Source: Zhengitettix transpicula
Taxonomy: Eukaryota > Arthropoda > Insecta > Orthoptera > Tetrigidae
DNA: 64,000 nt
NCBI GenBank assembly: GCA_037074705.1
Contig: JAYJMR010000074.1
Coordinates: 1 to 64,000 of the forward strand
Direction: 5' to 3'
Positions 25,513-41,394 of the stretch are shown piece after piece. Position 1 is the first letter of the stretch, and each line of letters opens with the position of its first letter. Under the pieces are notes generated by a model. The model searched no databases. It saw only the letters and a list, made by a program, of their open reading frames with translations, and was not told the DNA's origin. Position numbers and translations under genes: made by a program.

Positions 25513-25695
25513 TCACAGAAGAGTGTATATATATATACATGTAAAGAAACTTTAGTAGAGAAGAAATTAAAATTATAAAATAATTCGATCCGCGGAATAT
25601 TAATTTGTAAGTTTTTACTAATGTTCGCTTGCAACAGCTATGCTGCGTGCGTGCGGCGGCGAGGAAGACGTTCGTAGATTACAACGGGCAGTCGT

Positions 25696-25738
<43 letters not shown>

Positions 25739-25921
25739 TCACAGAAGAGTGTATATATATATACATGTAAAGAAACTTTAGTAGAGAAGAAATTAAAATT
25801 ATAAAATAATTCGATCCGCGGAATATTAATTTGTAAGTTTTTACTAATGTTCGCTTGCAACAGCTATGCTGCGTGCGTGCGGCGGCGAGGAAGACGTTCG
25901 TAGATTACAACGGGCAGTCGT

Positions 25922-25966
<45 letters not shown>

Positions 25967-26149
25967 TCACAGAAGAGTGTATATATATATACATGTAAAG
26001 AAACTTTAGTAGAGAAGAAATTAAAATTATAAAATAATTCGATCCGCGGAATATTAATTTGTAAGTTTTTACTAATGTTCGCTTGCAACAGCTATGCTGC
26101 GTGCGTGCGGCGGCGAGGAAGACGTTCGTAGATTACAACGGGCAGTCGT

Positions 26150-26193
<44 letters not shown>

Positions 26194-26376
26194 TCACAGA
26201 AGAGTGTATATATATATACATGTAAAGAAACTTTAGTAGAGAAGAAATTAAAATTATAAAATAATTCGATCCGCGGAATATTAATTTGTAAGTTTTTACT
26301 AATGTTCGCTTGCAACAGCTATGCTGCGTGCGTGCGGCGGCGAGGAAGACGTTCGTAGATTACAACGGGCAGTCGT

Positions 26377-26419
<43 letters not shown>

Positions 26420-26602
26420 TCACAGAAGAGTGTATATATATATACATGTAAAGAAACTTTAGTAGAGAAGAAATTAAAATTATAAAATAATTCGATCCGC
26501 GGAATATTAATTTGTAAGTTTTTACTAATGTTCGCTTGCAACAGCTATGCTGCGTGCGTGCGGCGGCGAGGAAGACGTTCGTAGATTACAACGGGCAGTC
26601 GT

Positions 26603-26645
<43 letters not shown>

Positions 26646-26828
26646 TCACAGAAGAGTGTATATATATATACATGTAAAGAAACTTTAGTAGAGAAGAAAT
26701 TAAAATTATAAAATAATTCGATCCGCGGAATATTAATTTGTAAGTTTTTACTAATGTTCGCTTGCAACAGCTATGCTGCGTGCGTGCGGCGGCGAGGAAG
26801 ACGTTCGTAGATTACAACGGGCAGTCGT

Positions 26829-26871
<43 letters not shown>

Positions 26872-27054
26872 TCACAGAAGAGTGTATATATATATACATG
26901 TAAAGAAACTTTAGTAGAGAAGAAATTAAAATTATAAAATAATTCGATCCGCGGAATATTAATTTGTAAGTTTTTACTAATGTTCGCTTGCAACAGCTAT
27001 GCTGCGTGCGTGCGGCGGCGAGGAAGACGTTCGTAGATTACAACGGGCAGTCGT

Positions 27055-27098
<44 letters not shown>

Positions 27099-27281
27099 TC
27101 ACAGAAGAGTGTATATATATATACATGTAAAGAAACTTTAGTAGAGAAGAAATTAAAATTATAAAATAATTCGATCCGCGGAATATTAATTTGTAAGTTT
27201 TTACTAATGTTCGCTTGCAACAGCTATGCTGCGTGCGTGCGGCGGCGAGGAAGACGTTCGTAGATTACAACGGGCAGTCGT

Positions 27282-27324
<43 letters not shown>

Positions 27325-27507
27325 TCACAGAAGAGTGTATATATATATACATGTAAAGAAACTTTAGTAGAGAAGAAATTAAAATTATAAAATAATTCGA
27401 TCCGCGGAATATTAATTTGTAAGTTTTTACTAATGTTCGCTTGCAACAGCTATGCTGCGTGCGTGCGGCGGCGAGGAAGACGTTCGTAGATTACAACGGG
27501 CAGTCGT

Positions 27508-27553
<46 letters not shown>

Positions 27554-27736
27554 TCACAGAAGAGTGTATATATATATACATGTAAAGAAACTTTAGTAGA
27601 GAAGAAATTAAAATTATAAAATAATTCGATCCGCGGAATATTAATTTGTAAGTTTTTACTAATGTTCGCTTGCAACAGCTATGCTGCGTGCGTGCGGCGG
27701 CGAGGAAGACGTTCGTAGATTACAACGGGCAGTCGT

Positions 27737-27780
<44 letters not shown>

Positions 27781-27963
27781 TCACAGAAGAGTGTATATAT
27801 ATATACATGTAAAGAAACTTTAGTAGAGAAGAAATTAAAATTATAAAATAATTCGATCCGCGGAATATTAATTTGTAAGTTTTTACTAATGTTCGCTTGC
27901 AACAGCTATGCTGCGTGCGTGCGGCGGCGAGGAAGACGTTCGTAGATTACAACGGGCAGTCGT

Positions 27964-28006
<43 letters not shown>

Positions 28007-28189
28007 TCACAGAAGAGTGTATATATATATACATGTAAAGAAACTTTAGTAGAGAAGAAATTAAAATTATAAAATAATTCGATCCGCGGAATATTAATTT
28101 GTAAGTTTTTACTAATGTTCGCTTGCAACAGCTATGCTGCGTGCGTGCGGCGGCGAGGAAGACGTTCGTAGATTACAACGGGCAGTCGT

Positions 28190-28233
<44 letters not shown>

Positions 28234-28416
28234 TCACAGAAGAGTGTATATATATATACATGTAAAGAAACTTTAGTAGAGAAGAAATTAAAATTATAAA
28301 ATAATTCGATCCGCGGAATATTAATTTGTAAGTTTTTACTAATGTTCGCTTGCAACAGCTATGCTGCGTGCGTGCGGCGGCGAGGAAGACGTTCGTAGAT
28401 TACAACGGGCAGTCGT

Positions 28417-28460
<44 letters not shown>

Positions 28461-28643
28461 TCACAGAAGAGTGTATATATATATACATGTAAAGAAACTT
28501 TAGTAGAGAAGAAATTAAAATTATAAAATAATTCGATCCGCGGAATATTAATTTGTAAGTTTTTACTAATGTTCGCTTGCAACAGCTATGCTGCGTGCGT
28601 GCGGCGGCGAGGAAGACGTTCGTAGATTACAACGGGCAGTCGT

Positions 28644-28687
<44 letters not shown>

Positions 28688-28875
28688 TCACAGAAGAGTG
28701 TATATATATATACATGTAAAGAAACTTTAGTAGAGAAGAAATTAAAATTATAAAATAATTCGATCCGCGGAATATTAATTTGTAAGTTTTTACTAATGTT
28801 CGCTTGCAACAGCTATGCTGCGTGCGTGCGGCGGCGAGGAAGACGTTCGTAGATCACAACGGGCAGTCGTGTTTT
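19623..28875. repeat. U2-spacer satellite array, block 3 (41 cores)
   Basis: Forty-one cores between U2 copies 2 and 3. Only core 3 (20193) carries the CAATAGC marker; the remaining copies are nearly uniform with T tracts around 37-41. Local slips include a doubled GTCGTC plus T run at 20935-20951, a 10-bp repeat TGTTCGCTTG at 23361-23380 and a T to C at 28854 in the copy next to the cassette. No gene is seen. Confidence 0.97.
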
Positions 28876-29448
28876 GCGATGGCCGCCCAAGAGGCGCTCT
28901 GCTAGGTGGAATAAACGTATATTGCATACATTGTTTATAAATGTATATCGAAATACAGACGTCGGTATTTTACGTCTAAATTATAATAAAACCGAGATAG
29001 ATTTATGGGAAAGTGACAGAATTAAAAGAGGCTTTAACGGCAACGAACCCCTGTTTTCAATATAGCTACGCAGTTTCCGTCAACAACGAATATTAATTAC
29101 ACTTCCTTTGAGCCGAAAGAAATGAGCGGAAAAAGTACGATGTTTTGAATACATATGTATCAGATACATATTCGTAAAAGGCGCGTTATCCTATCGTACT
29201 TGCGTGCGTGCGTGCGGCGGCGACGACGACGTTCGCGAAATACAAAAGATATATAGGGAGCGTGGTCCAGCTGGTGGCCACGGACAACGGCTTCTCCCGG
29301 AAAATTACTTGTACTCGCTGGTGCCCGGTCCTGCCTGCGAGAAGATGATTGCCGAGAGAGGTGAATCCTGTACTGGATGCGAAATCGCAGTTATTTCAAA
29401 ATTTACCTGCCTTCCAACTCAATATTTGATACGTCAGAATGTTAAACT

Positions 29449-29464
29449 TCTTTCTTTGTTTGAA
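29449..29464 (-). promoter_or_regulatory. Candidate snRNA 3' box, U2 copy 3
   Basis: Same AAAGAAAGA-containing element 10 nt past the U2 3' end as in copy 1. Confidence 0.5.
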
Positions 29465-29473
29465 TTTCAATAA

Positions 29474-29662
29474 GGTGGGCCGATCCCGGCGATACTGCAA
29501 AGCCGGGCCAACCCGTGACAGATGTGGAGCAAGCTCCTAACACTCCGTCATTTTCCAAAAATGAGTTTAATATTCTGGTGGTGCGATGCACCACGTATCA
29601 GATATTAAGCTGATAAGAACAGATACTACACTTTGATCTTAGCCAAAAGGCCGAGAAGCGAT
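29474..29662 (-). ncRNA. U2: U2 spliceosomal snRNA, copy 3
   Basis: Complete U2 snRNA gene with all conserved elements listed for copy 1 and no visible change. It is 10668 bp from copy 2 in the same orientation. The spacer between them is pure satellite. Confidence 0.98.
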
Positions 29663-29726
29663 AAAGATTCCTCGATCGGGACGGTCTTTTATTCCGGACA
29701 CCATTGTAATCAACGGGGAGCATTGT
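29663..29726 (-). promoter_or_regulatory. U2 snRNA promoter region, copy 3
   Basis: Same PSEA-position sequence and AATAAAAG at -31 to -24 as copy 1. Confidence 0.45.
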
Positions 29727-30290
29727 TAAATGTTTCTACGGCAATACGTCGAAACACGCGGTCCCCGCGAAACGCCTGAAATCCTGATCGGAAAGTGAGG
29801 TCTACCGTCGAATGCTTAAATATCGCGGGAAAGGAAACAATTGGCATCAAAGATAAAAAAATTTGAAATGTATCAACAGTTTTATTGTTACTGTACGTCC
29901 CCACCTAGCGGCACTTACCTGCACTCGCTGCAGGGTGATACGTAAATGTAAGAGAAAAAAATTAAATTCCTCACGTAAACACACGAGTTCCGTCAAATTG
30001 AGCAAAAAAGAAATGACGTCGTCTAAGAAACGAATAGACAGTCAGAGTTCGGTGCGAATTAAGTGGAATTGATAACGGTTACAATTTTTCACGTTGACGT
30101 TTCCATTGTTACGCGGTCTTTGTAAACAAAGTTAATATTTGTCTTTAAACAGTACGCGCTCACATGTACGCGACATTTAAAAATTTTCCCCATTTTTTAA
30201 ATATATATTTATTTATTTAAATATATATAGAAGTAAAAAAAAATGGTGGATTTTTTTTTTATTTTTTTTTTATTTATTTTTTTTTTTTTT

Positions 30291-30476
30291 AACTCACAGA
30301 AGAGTGTATATATATATACATGTAAAGAAACTTTAGTAGAGAAGAAATTAAAATTATAAAATAATTCGATCCGCGGAATATTAATTTGTAAGTTTTTACT
30401 AATGTTCGCTTGCAACAGCTATGCTGCGTGCGTGCGGCGGCGAGGAAGACGTTCGTAGATTACAACGGGCAGTCGT

Positions 30477-30510
<34 letters not shown>

Positions 30511-30693
30511 TCACAGAAGAGTGTATATATATATACATGTAAAGAAACTTTAGTAGAGAAGAAATTAAAATTATAAAATAATTCGATCCGCGGAATATTA
30601 ATTTGTAAGTTTTTACTAATGTTCGCTTGCAACAGCTATGCTGCGTGCGTGCGGCGGCGAGGAAGACGTTCGTAGATTACAACGGGCAGTCGT

Positions 30694-30740
<47 letters not shown>

Positions 30741-30923
30741 TCACAGAAGAGTGTATATATATATACATGTAAAGAAACTTTAGTAGAGAAGAAATTAAAA
30801 TTATAAAATAATTCGATCCGCGGAATATTAATTTGTAAGTTTTTACTAATGTTCGCTTGCAATAGCTATGCTGCGTGCGTGCGGCGGCGAGGAAGACGTT
30901 CGTAGATTACAACGGGCAGTCGT

Positions 30924-30967
<44 letters not shown>

Positions 30968-31150
30968 TCACAGAAGAGTGTATATATATATACATGTAAA
31001 GAAACTTTAGTAGAGAAGAAATTAAAATTATAAAATAATTCGATCCGCGGAATATTAATTTGTAAGTTTTTACTAATGTTCGCTTGCAACAGCTATGCTG
31101 CGTGCGTGCGGCGGCGAGGAAGACGTTCGTAGATTACAACGGGCAGTCGT

Positions 31151-31194
<44 letters not shown>

Positions 31195-31591
31195 TCACAG
31201 AAGAGTGTATATATATATACATGTAAAGAAACTTTAGTAGAGAAGAAATTAAAATTATAAAATAATTCGATCCGCGGAATATTAATTTGTAAGTTTTTAC
31301 TAATGTTCGCTTGCAACAGCTATGCTGCGTGCGTGCGGCGGCGAGGAAGACGTTCGTAGATTACAACGGGCAGTCGTGTTTTTTTTTTTTTTTTTTTTTT
31401 TTTTTAACTCACAGAAGAGTGTATATATATATACATGTAAAGAAACTTTAGTAGAGAAGAAATTAAAATTATAAAATAATTCGATCCGCGGAATATTAAT
31501 TTGTAAGTTTTTACTAATGTTCGCTTGCAACAGCTATGCTGCGTGCGTGCGGCGGCGAGGAAGACGTTCGTAGATTACAACGGGCAGTCGT

Positions 31592-31636
<45 letters not shown>

Positions 31637-32032
31637 TCACAGAAGAGTGTATATATATATACATGTAAAGAAACTTTAGTAGAGAAGAAATTAAAATTAT
31701 AAAATAATTCGATCCGCGGAATATTAATTTGTAAGTTTTTACTAATGTTCGCTTGCAATAGCTATGCTGCGTGCGTGCGGCGGCGAGGAAGACGTTCGTA
31801 GATTACAACGGGCAGTCGTGTTTTTTTTTTTTTTTTTTTTTTTTTTAACTCACAGAAGAGTGTATATATATATACATGTAAAGAAACTTTAGTAGAGAAG
31901 AAATTAAAATTATAAAATAATTCGATCCGCGGAATATTAATTTGTAAGTTTTTACTAATGTTCGCTTGCAACAGCTATGCTGCGTGCGTGCGGCGGCGAG
32001 GAAGACGTTCGTAGATTACAACGGGCAGTCGT

Positions 32033-32079
<47 letters not shown>

Positions 32080-32262
32080 TCACAGAAGAGTGTATATATA
32101 TATACATGTAAAGAAACTTTAGTAGAGAAGAAATTAAAATTATAAAATAATTCGATCCGCGGAATATTAATTTGTAAGTTTTTACTAATGTTCGCTTGCA
32201 ATAGCTATGCTGCGTGCGTGCGGCGGCGAGGAAGACGTTCGTAGATTACAACGGGCAGTCGT

Positions 32263-32308
<46 letters not shown>

Positions 32309-32491
32309 TCACAGAAGAGTGTATATATATATACATGTAAAGAAACTTTAGTAGAGAAGAAATTAAAATTATAAAATAATTCGATCCGCGGAATATTAAT
32401 TTGTAAGTTTTTACTAATGTTCGCTTGCAACAGCTATGCTGCGTGCGTGCGGCGGCGAGGAAGACGTTCGTAGATTACAACGGGCAGTCGT

Positions 32492-32539
<48 letters not shown>

Positions 32540-32723
32540 TCACAGAAGAGTGTATATATATATACATGTAAAGAAACTTTAGTAGAGAAGAAATTAAAAT
32601 TATAAAATAATTCGATCCGCGGAATATTAATTTGTAAGTTTTTACTAATGTTCGCTTGCAACAGCTATGCTGCGTGCGTGCGGCGGCGAGGAAGACGTTC
32701 GTAGATTACAACGGGCAGTCGTG

Positions 32724-32755
<32 letters not shown>

Positions 32756-32938
32756 TCACAGAAGAGTGTATATATATATACATGTAAAGAAACTTTAGTA
32801 GAGAAGAAATTAAAATTATAAAATAATTCGATCCGCGGAATATTAATTTGTAAGTTTTTACTAATGTTCGCTTGCAACAGCTATGCTGCGTGCGTGCGGC
32901 GGCGAGGAAGACGTTCGTAGATTACAACGGGCAGTCGT

Positions 32939-32980
<42 letters not shown>

Positions 32981-33163
32981 TCACAGAAGAGTGTATATAT
33001 ATATACATGTAAAGAAACTTTAGTAGAGAAGAAATTAAAATTATAAAATAATTCGATCCGCGGAATATTAATTTGTAAGTTTTTACTAATGTTCGCTTGC
33101 AACAGCTATGCTGCGTGCGTGCGGCGGCGAGGAAGACGTTCGTAGATTACAACGGGCATTCGT

Positions 33164-33198
<35 letters not shown>

Positions 33199-33381
33199 TC
33201 ACAGAAGAGTGTATATATATATACATGTAAAGAAACTTTAGTAGAGAAGAAATTAAAATTATAAAATAATTCGATCCGCGGAATATTAATTTGTAAGTTT
33301 TTACTAATGTTCGCTTGCAATAGCTATGCTGCGTGCGTGCGGCGGCGAGGAAGACGTTCGTAGATTACAACGGGCAGTCGT

Positions 33382-33424
<43 letters not shown>

Positions 33425-33607
33425 TCACAGAAGAGTGTATATATATATACATGTAAAGAAACTTTAGTAGAGAAGAAATTAAAATTATAAAATAATTCGA
33501 TCCGCGGAATATTAATTTGTAAGTTTTTACTAATGTTCGCTTGCAACAGCTATGCTGCGTGCGTGCGGCGGCGAGGAAGACGTTCGTAGATTACAACGGG
33601 CAGTCGT

Positions 33608-33648
<41 letters not shown>

Positions 33649-33831
33649 TCACAGAAGAGTGTATATATATATACATGTAAAGAAACTTTAGTAGAGAAGA
33701 AATTAAAATTATAAAATAATTCGATCCGCGGAATATTAATTTGTAAGTTTTTACTAATGTTCGCTTGCAACAGCTATGCTGCGTGCGTGCGGCGGCGAGG
33801 AAGACGTTCGTAGATTACAACGGGCAGTCGT

Positions 33832-33872
<41 letters not shown>

Positions 33873-34055
33873 TCACAGAAGAGTGTATATATATATACAT
33901 GTAAAGAAACTTTAGTAGAGAAGAAATTAAAATTATAAAATAATTCGATCCGCGGAATATTAATTTGTAAGTTTTTACTAATGTTCGCTTGCAACAGCTA
34001 TGCTGCGTGCGTGCGGCGGCGAGGAAGACGTTCGTAGATTACAACGGGCAGTCGT

Positions 34056-34096
<41 letters not shown>

Positions 34097-34279
34097 TCAC
34101 AGAAGAGTGTATATATATATACATGTAAAGAAACTTTAGTAGAGAAGAAATTAAAATTATAAAATAATTCGATCCGCGGAATATTAATTTGTAAGTTTTT
34201 ACTAATGTTCGCTTGCAACAGCTATGCTGCGTGCGTGCGGCGGCGAGGAAGACGTTCGTAGATTACAACGGGCAGTCGT

Positions 34280-34325
<46 letters not shown>

Positions 34326-34508
34326 TCACAGAAGAGTGTATATATATATACATGTAAAGAAACTTTAGTAGAGAAGAAATTAAAATTATAAAATAATTCG
34401 ATCCGCGGAATATTAATTTGTAAGTTTTTACTAATGTTCGCTTGCAACAGCTATGCTGCGTGCGTGCGGCGGCGAGGAAGACGTTCGTAGATTACAACGG
34501 GCAGTCGT

Positions 34509-34553
<45 letters not shown>

Positions 34554-34736
34554 TCACAGAAGAGTGTATATATATATACATGTAAAGAAACTTTAGTAGA
34601 GAAGAAATTAAAATTATAAAATAATTCGATCCGCGGAATATTAATTTGTAAGTTTTTACTAATGTTCGCTTGCAACAGCTATGCTGCGTGCGTGCGGCGG
34701 CGAGGAAGACGTTCGTAGATTACAACGGGCAGTCGT

Positions 34737-34782
<46 letters not shown>

Positions 34783-34965
34783 TCACAGAAGAGTGTATAT
34801 ATATATACATGTAAAGAAACTTTAGTAGAGAAGAAATTAAAATTATAAAATAATTCGATCCGCGGAATATTAATTTGTAAGTTTTTACTAATGTTCGCTT
34901 GCAACAGCTATGCTGCGTGCGTGCGGCGGCGAGGAAGACGTTCGTAGATTACAACGGGCAGTCGT

Positions 34966-35011
<46 letters not shown>

Positions 35012-35194
35012 TCACAGAAGAGTGTATATATATATACATGTAAAGAAACTTTAGTAGAGAAGAAATTAAAATTATAAAATAATTCGATCCGCGGAATATT
35101 AATTTGTAAGTTTTTACTAATGTTCGCTTGCAACAGCTATGCTGCGTGCGTGCGGCGGCGAGGAAGACGTTCGTAGATTACAACGGGCAGTCGT

Positions 35195-35239
<45 letters not shown>

Positions 35240-35422
35240 TCACAGAAGAGTGTATATATATATACATGTAAAGAAACTTTAGTAGAGAAGAAATTAAAAT
35301 TATAAAATAATTCGATCCGCGGAATATTAATTTGTAAGTTTTTACTAATGTTCGCTTGCAACAGCTATGCTGCGTGCGTGCGGCGGCGAGGAAGACGTTC
35401 GTAGATTACAACGGGCAGTCGT

Positions 35423-35463
<41 letters not shown>

Positions 35464-35646
35464 TCACAGAAGAGTGTATATATATATACATGTAAAGAAA
35501 CTTTAGTAGAGAAGAAATTAAAATTATAAAATAATTCGATCCGCGGAATATTAATTTGTAAGTTTTTACTAATGTTCGCTTGCAACAGCTATGCTGCGTG
35601 CGTGCGGCGGCGAGGAAGACGTTCGTAGATTACAACGGGCAGTCGT

Positions 35647-35690
<44 letters not shown>

Positions 35691-35873
35691 TCACAGAAGA
35701 GTGTATATATATATACATGTAAAGAAACTTTAGTAGAGAAGAAATTAAAATTATAAAATAATTCGATCCGCGGAATATTAATTTGTAAGTTTTTACTAAT
35801 GTTCGCTTGCAACAGCTATGCTGCGTGCGTGCGGCGGCGAGGAAGACGTTCGTAGATTACAACGGGCAGTCGT

Positions 35874-35916
<43 letters not shown>

Positions 35917-36099
35917 TCACAGAAGAGTGTATATATATATACATGTAAAGAAACTTTAGTAGAGAAGAAATTAAAATTATAAAATAATTCGATCCGCGGA
36001 ATATTAATTTGTAAGTTTTTACTAATGTTCGCTTGCAACAGCTATGCTGCGTGCGTGCGGCGGCGAGGAAGACGTTCGTAGATTACAACGGGCAGTCGT

Positions 36100-36142
<43 letters not shown>

Positions 36143-36325
36143 TCACAGAAGAGTGTATATATATATACATGTAAAGAAACTTTAGTAGAGAAGAAATTAA
36201 AATTATAAAATAATTCGATCCGCGGAATATTAATTTGTAAGTTTTTACTAATGTTCGCTTGCAACAGCTATGCTGCGTGCGTGCGGCGGCGAGGAAGACG
36301 TTCGTAGATTACAACGGGCAGTCGT

Positions 36326-36370
<45 letters not shown>

Positions 36371-36553
36371 TCACAGAAGAGTGTATATATATATACATGT
36401 AAAGAAACTTTAGTAGAGAAGAAATTAAAATTATAAAATAATTCGATCCGCGGAATATTAATTTGTAAGTTTTTACTAATGTTCGCTTGCAACAGCTATG
36501 CTGCGTGCGTGCGGCGGCGAGGAAGACGTTCGTAGATTACAACGGGCAGTCGT

Positions 36554-36599
<46 letters not shown>

Positions 36600-36782
36600 T
36601 CACAGAAGAGTGTATATATATATACATGTAAAGAAACTTTAGTAGAGAAGAAATTAAAATTATAAAATAATTCGATCCGCGGAATATTAATTTGTAAGTT
36701 TTTACTAATGTTCGCTTGCAACAGCTATGCTGCGTGCGTGCGGCGGCGAGGAAGACGTTCGTAGATTACAACGGGCAGTCGT

Positions 36783-36828
<46 letters not shown>

Positions 36829-37011
36829 TCACAGAAGAGTGTATATATATATACATGTAAAGAAACTTTAGTAGAGAAGAAATTAAAATTATAAAATAAT
36901 TCGATCCGCGGAATATTAATTTGTAAGTTTTTACTAATGTTCGCTTGCAACAGCTATGCTGCGTGCGTGCGGCGGCGAGGAAGACGTTCGTAGATTACAA
37001 CGGGCAGTCGT

Positions 37012-37055
<44 letters not shown>

Positions 37056-37238
37056 TCACAGAAGAGTGTATATATATATACATGTAAAGAAACTTTAGTA
37101 GAGAAGAAATTAAAATTATAAAATAATTCGATCCGCGGAATATTAATTTGTAAGTTTTTACTAATGTTCGCTTGCAACAGCTATGCTGCGTGCGTGCGGC
37201 GGCGAGGAAGACGTTCGTAGATTACAACGGGCAGTCGT

Positions 37239-37285
<47 letters not shown>

Positions 37286-37468
37286 TCACAGAAGAGTGTA
37301 TATATATATACATGTAAAGAAACTTTAGTAGAGAAGAAATTAAAATTATAAAATAATTCGATCCGCGGAATATTAATTTGTAAGTTTTTACTAATGTTCG
37401 CTTGCAACAGCTATGCTGCGTGCGTGCGGCGGCGAGGAAGACGTTCGTAGATTACAACGGGCAGTCGT

Positions 37469-37514
<46 letters not shown>

Positions 37515-37706
37515 TCACAGAAGAGTGTATATATATATACATGTAAAGAAACTTTAGTAGAGAAGAAATTAAAATTATAAAATATATAAAATAATTCGAT
37601 CCGCGGAATATTAATTTGTAAGTTTTTACTAATGTTCGCTTGCAACAGCTATGCTGCGTGCGTGCGGCGGCGAGGAAGACGTTCGTAGATTACAACGGGC
37701 AGTCGT

Positions 37707-37753
<47 letters not shown>

Positions 37754-37936
37754 TCACAGAAGAGTGTATATATATATACATGTAAAGAAACTTTAGTAGA
37801 GAAGAAATTAAAATTATAAAATAATTCGATCCGCGGAATATTAATTTGTAAGTTTTTACTAATGTTCGCTTGCAACAGCTATGCTGCGTGCGTGCGGCGG
37901 CGAGGAAGACGTTCGTAGATTACAACGGGCAGTCGT

Positions 37937-37981
<45 letters not shown>

Positions 37982-38164
37982 TCACAGAAGAGTGTATATA
38001 TATATACATGTAAAGAAACTTTAGTAGAGAAGAAATTAAAATTATAAAATAATTCGATCCGCGGAATATTAATTTGTAAGTTTTTACTAATGTTCGCTTG
38101 CAACAGCTATGCTGCGTGCGTGCGGCGGCGAGGAAGACGTTCGTAGATTACAACGGGCAGTCGT

Positions 38165-38209
<45 letters not shown>

Positions 38210-38392
38210 TCACAGAAGAGTGTATATATATATACATGTAAAGAAACTTTAGTAGAGAAGAAATTAAAATTATAAAATAATTCGATCCGCGGAATATTAA
38301 TTTGTAAGTTTTTACTAATGTTCGCTTGCAACAGCTATGCTGCGTGCGTGCGGCGGCGAGGAAGACGTTCGTAGATTACAACGGGCAGTCGT

Positions 38393-38438
<46 letters not shown>

Positions 38439-38621
38439 TCACAGAAGAGTGTATATATATATACATGTAAAGAAACTTTAGTAGAGAAGAAATTAAAATT
38501 ATAAAATAATTCGATCCGCGGAATATTAATTTGTAAGTTTTTACTAATGTTCGCTTGCAACAGCTATGCTGCGTGCGTGCGGCGGCGAGGAAGACGTTCG
38601 TAGATTACAACGGGCAGTCGT

Positions 38622-38664
<43 letters not shown>

Positions 38665-38847
38665 TCACAGAAGAGTGTATATATATATACATGTAAAGAA
38701 ACTTTAGTAGAGAAGAAATTAAAATTATAAAATAATTCGATCCGCGGAATATTAATTTGTAAGTTTTTACTAATGTTCGCTTGCAACAGCTATGCTGCGT
38801 GCGTGCGGCGGCGAGGAAGACGTTCGTAGATTACAACGGGCAGTCGT

Positions 38848-38891
<44 letters not shown>

Positions 38892-39074
38892 TCACAGAAG
38901 AGTGTATATATATATACATGTAAAGAAACTTTAGTAGAGAAGAAATTAAAATTATAAAATAATTCGATCCGCGGAATATTAATTTGTAAGTTTTTACTAA
39001 TGTTCGCTTGCAACAGCTATGCTGCGTGCGTGCGGCGGCGAGGAAGACGTTCGTAGATTACAACGGGCAGTCGT

Positions 39075-39119
<45 letters not shown>

Positions 39120-39302
39120 TCACAGAAGAGTGTATATATATATACATGTAAAGAAACTTTAGTAGAGAAGAAATTAAAATTATAAAATAATTCGATCCGC
39201 GGAATATTAATTTGTAAGTTTTTACTAATGTTCGCTTGCAACAGCTATGCTGCGTGCGTGCGGCGGCGAGGAAGACGTTCGTAGATTACAACGGGCAGTC
39301 GT

Positions 39303-39346
<44 letters not shown>

Positions 39347-39529
39347 TCACAGAAGAGTGTATATATATATACATGTAAAGAAACTTTAGTAGAGAAGAAA
39401 TTAAAATTATAAAATAATTCGATCCGCGGAATATTAATTTGTAAGTTTTTACTAATGTTCGCTTGCAACAGCTATGCTGCGTGCGTGCGGCGGCGAGGAA
39501 GACGTTCGTAGATTACAACGGGCAGTCGT

Positions 39530-39572
<43 letters not shown>

Positions 39573-39755
39573 TCACAGAAGAGTGTATATATATATACAT
39601 GTAAAGAAACTTTAGTAGAGAAGAAATTAAAATTATAAAATAATTCGATCCGCGGAATATTAATTTGTAAGTTTTTACTAATGTTCGCTTGCAACAGCTA
39701 TGCTGCGTGCGTGCGGCGGCGAGGAAGACGTTCGTAGATTACAACGGGCAGTCGT

Positions 39756-39798
<43 letters not shown>

Positions 39799-39981
39799 TC
39801 ACAGAAGAGTGTATATATATATACATGTAAAGAAACTTTAGTAGAGAAGAAATTAAAATTATAAAATAATTCGATCCGCGGAATATTAATTTGTAAGTTT
39901 TTACTAATGTTCGCTTGCAACAGCTATGCTGCGTGCGTGCGGCGGCGAGGAAGACGTTCGTAGATTACAACGGGCAGTCGT

Positions 39982-40026
<45 letters not shown>

Positions 40027-40209
40027 TCACAGAAGAGTGTATATATATATACATGTAAAGAAACTTTAGTAGAGAAGAAATTAAAATTATAAAATAATTC
40101 GATCCGCGGAATATTAATTTGTAAGTTTTTACTAATGTTCGCTTGCAACAGCTATGCTGCGTGCGTGCGGCGGCGAGGAAGACGTTCGTAGATTACAACG
40201 GGCAGTCGT

Positions 40210-40256
<47 letters not shown>

Positions 40257-40439
40257 TCACAGAAGAGTGTATATATATATACATGTAAAGAAACTTTAGT
40301 AGAGAAGAAATTAAAATTATAAAATAATTCGATCCGCGGAATATTAATTTGTAAGTTTTTACTAATGTTCGCTTGCAACAGCTATGCTGCGTGCGTGCGG
40401 CGGCGAGGAAGACGTTCGTAGATTACAACGGGCAGTCGT

Positions 40440-40484
<45 letters not shown>

Positions 40485-40667
40485 TCACAGAAGAGTGTAT
40501 ATATATATACATGTAAAGAAACTTTAGTAGAGAAGAAATTAAAATTATAAAATAATTCGATCCGCGGAATATTAATTTGTAAGTTTTTACTAATGTTCGC
40601 TTGCAACAGCTATGCTGCGTGCGTGCGGCGGCGAGGAAGACGTTCGTAGATTACAACGGGCAGTCGT

Positions 40668-40710
<43 letters not shown>

Positions 40711-40894
40711 TCACAGAAGAGTGTATATATATATACATGTAAAGAAACTTTAGTAGAGAAGAAATTAAAATTATAAAATAATTCGATCCGCGGAAATATT
40801 AATTTGTAAGTTTTTACTAATGTTCGCTTGCAACAGCTATGCTGCGTGCGTGCGGCGGCGAGGAAGACGTTCGTAGATTACAACGGGCAGTCGT

Positions 40895-40938
<44 letters not shown>

Positions 40939-41121
40939 TCACAGAAGAGTGTATATATATATACATGTAAAGAAACTTTAGTAGAGAAGAAATTAAAATT
41001 ATAAAATAATTCGATCCGCGGAATATTAATTTGTAAGTTTTTACTAATGTTCGCTTGCAACAGCTATGCTGCGTGCGTGCGGCGGCGAGGAAGACGTTCG
41101 TAGATTACAACGGGCAGTCGT

Positions 41122-41166
<45 letters not shown>

Positions 41167-41349
41167 TCACAGAAGAGTGTATATATATATACATGTAAAG
41201 AAACTTTAGTAGAGAAGAAATTAAAATTATAAAATAATTCGATCCGCGGAATATTAATTTGTAAGTTTTTACTAATGTTCGCTTGCAACAGCTATGCTGC
41301 GTGCGTGCGGCGGCGAGGAAGACGTTCGTAGATTACAACGGGCAGTCGT

Positions 41350-41394
<45 letters not shown>

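Larger units (their letters stand above)
28876..30290 (-). repeat. U2 cassette 3
   Basis: 1415 bp, same as cassette 1 by eye, shifted by 17211 bp. It includes the U2 gene, the nested inverted repeat in the 3' flank and the T-rich right junction. No cassette-specific change was noticed. Confidence 0.95.
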
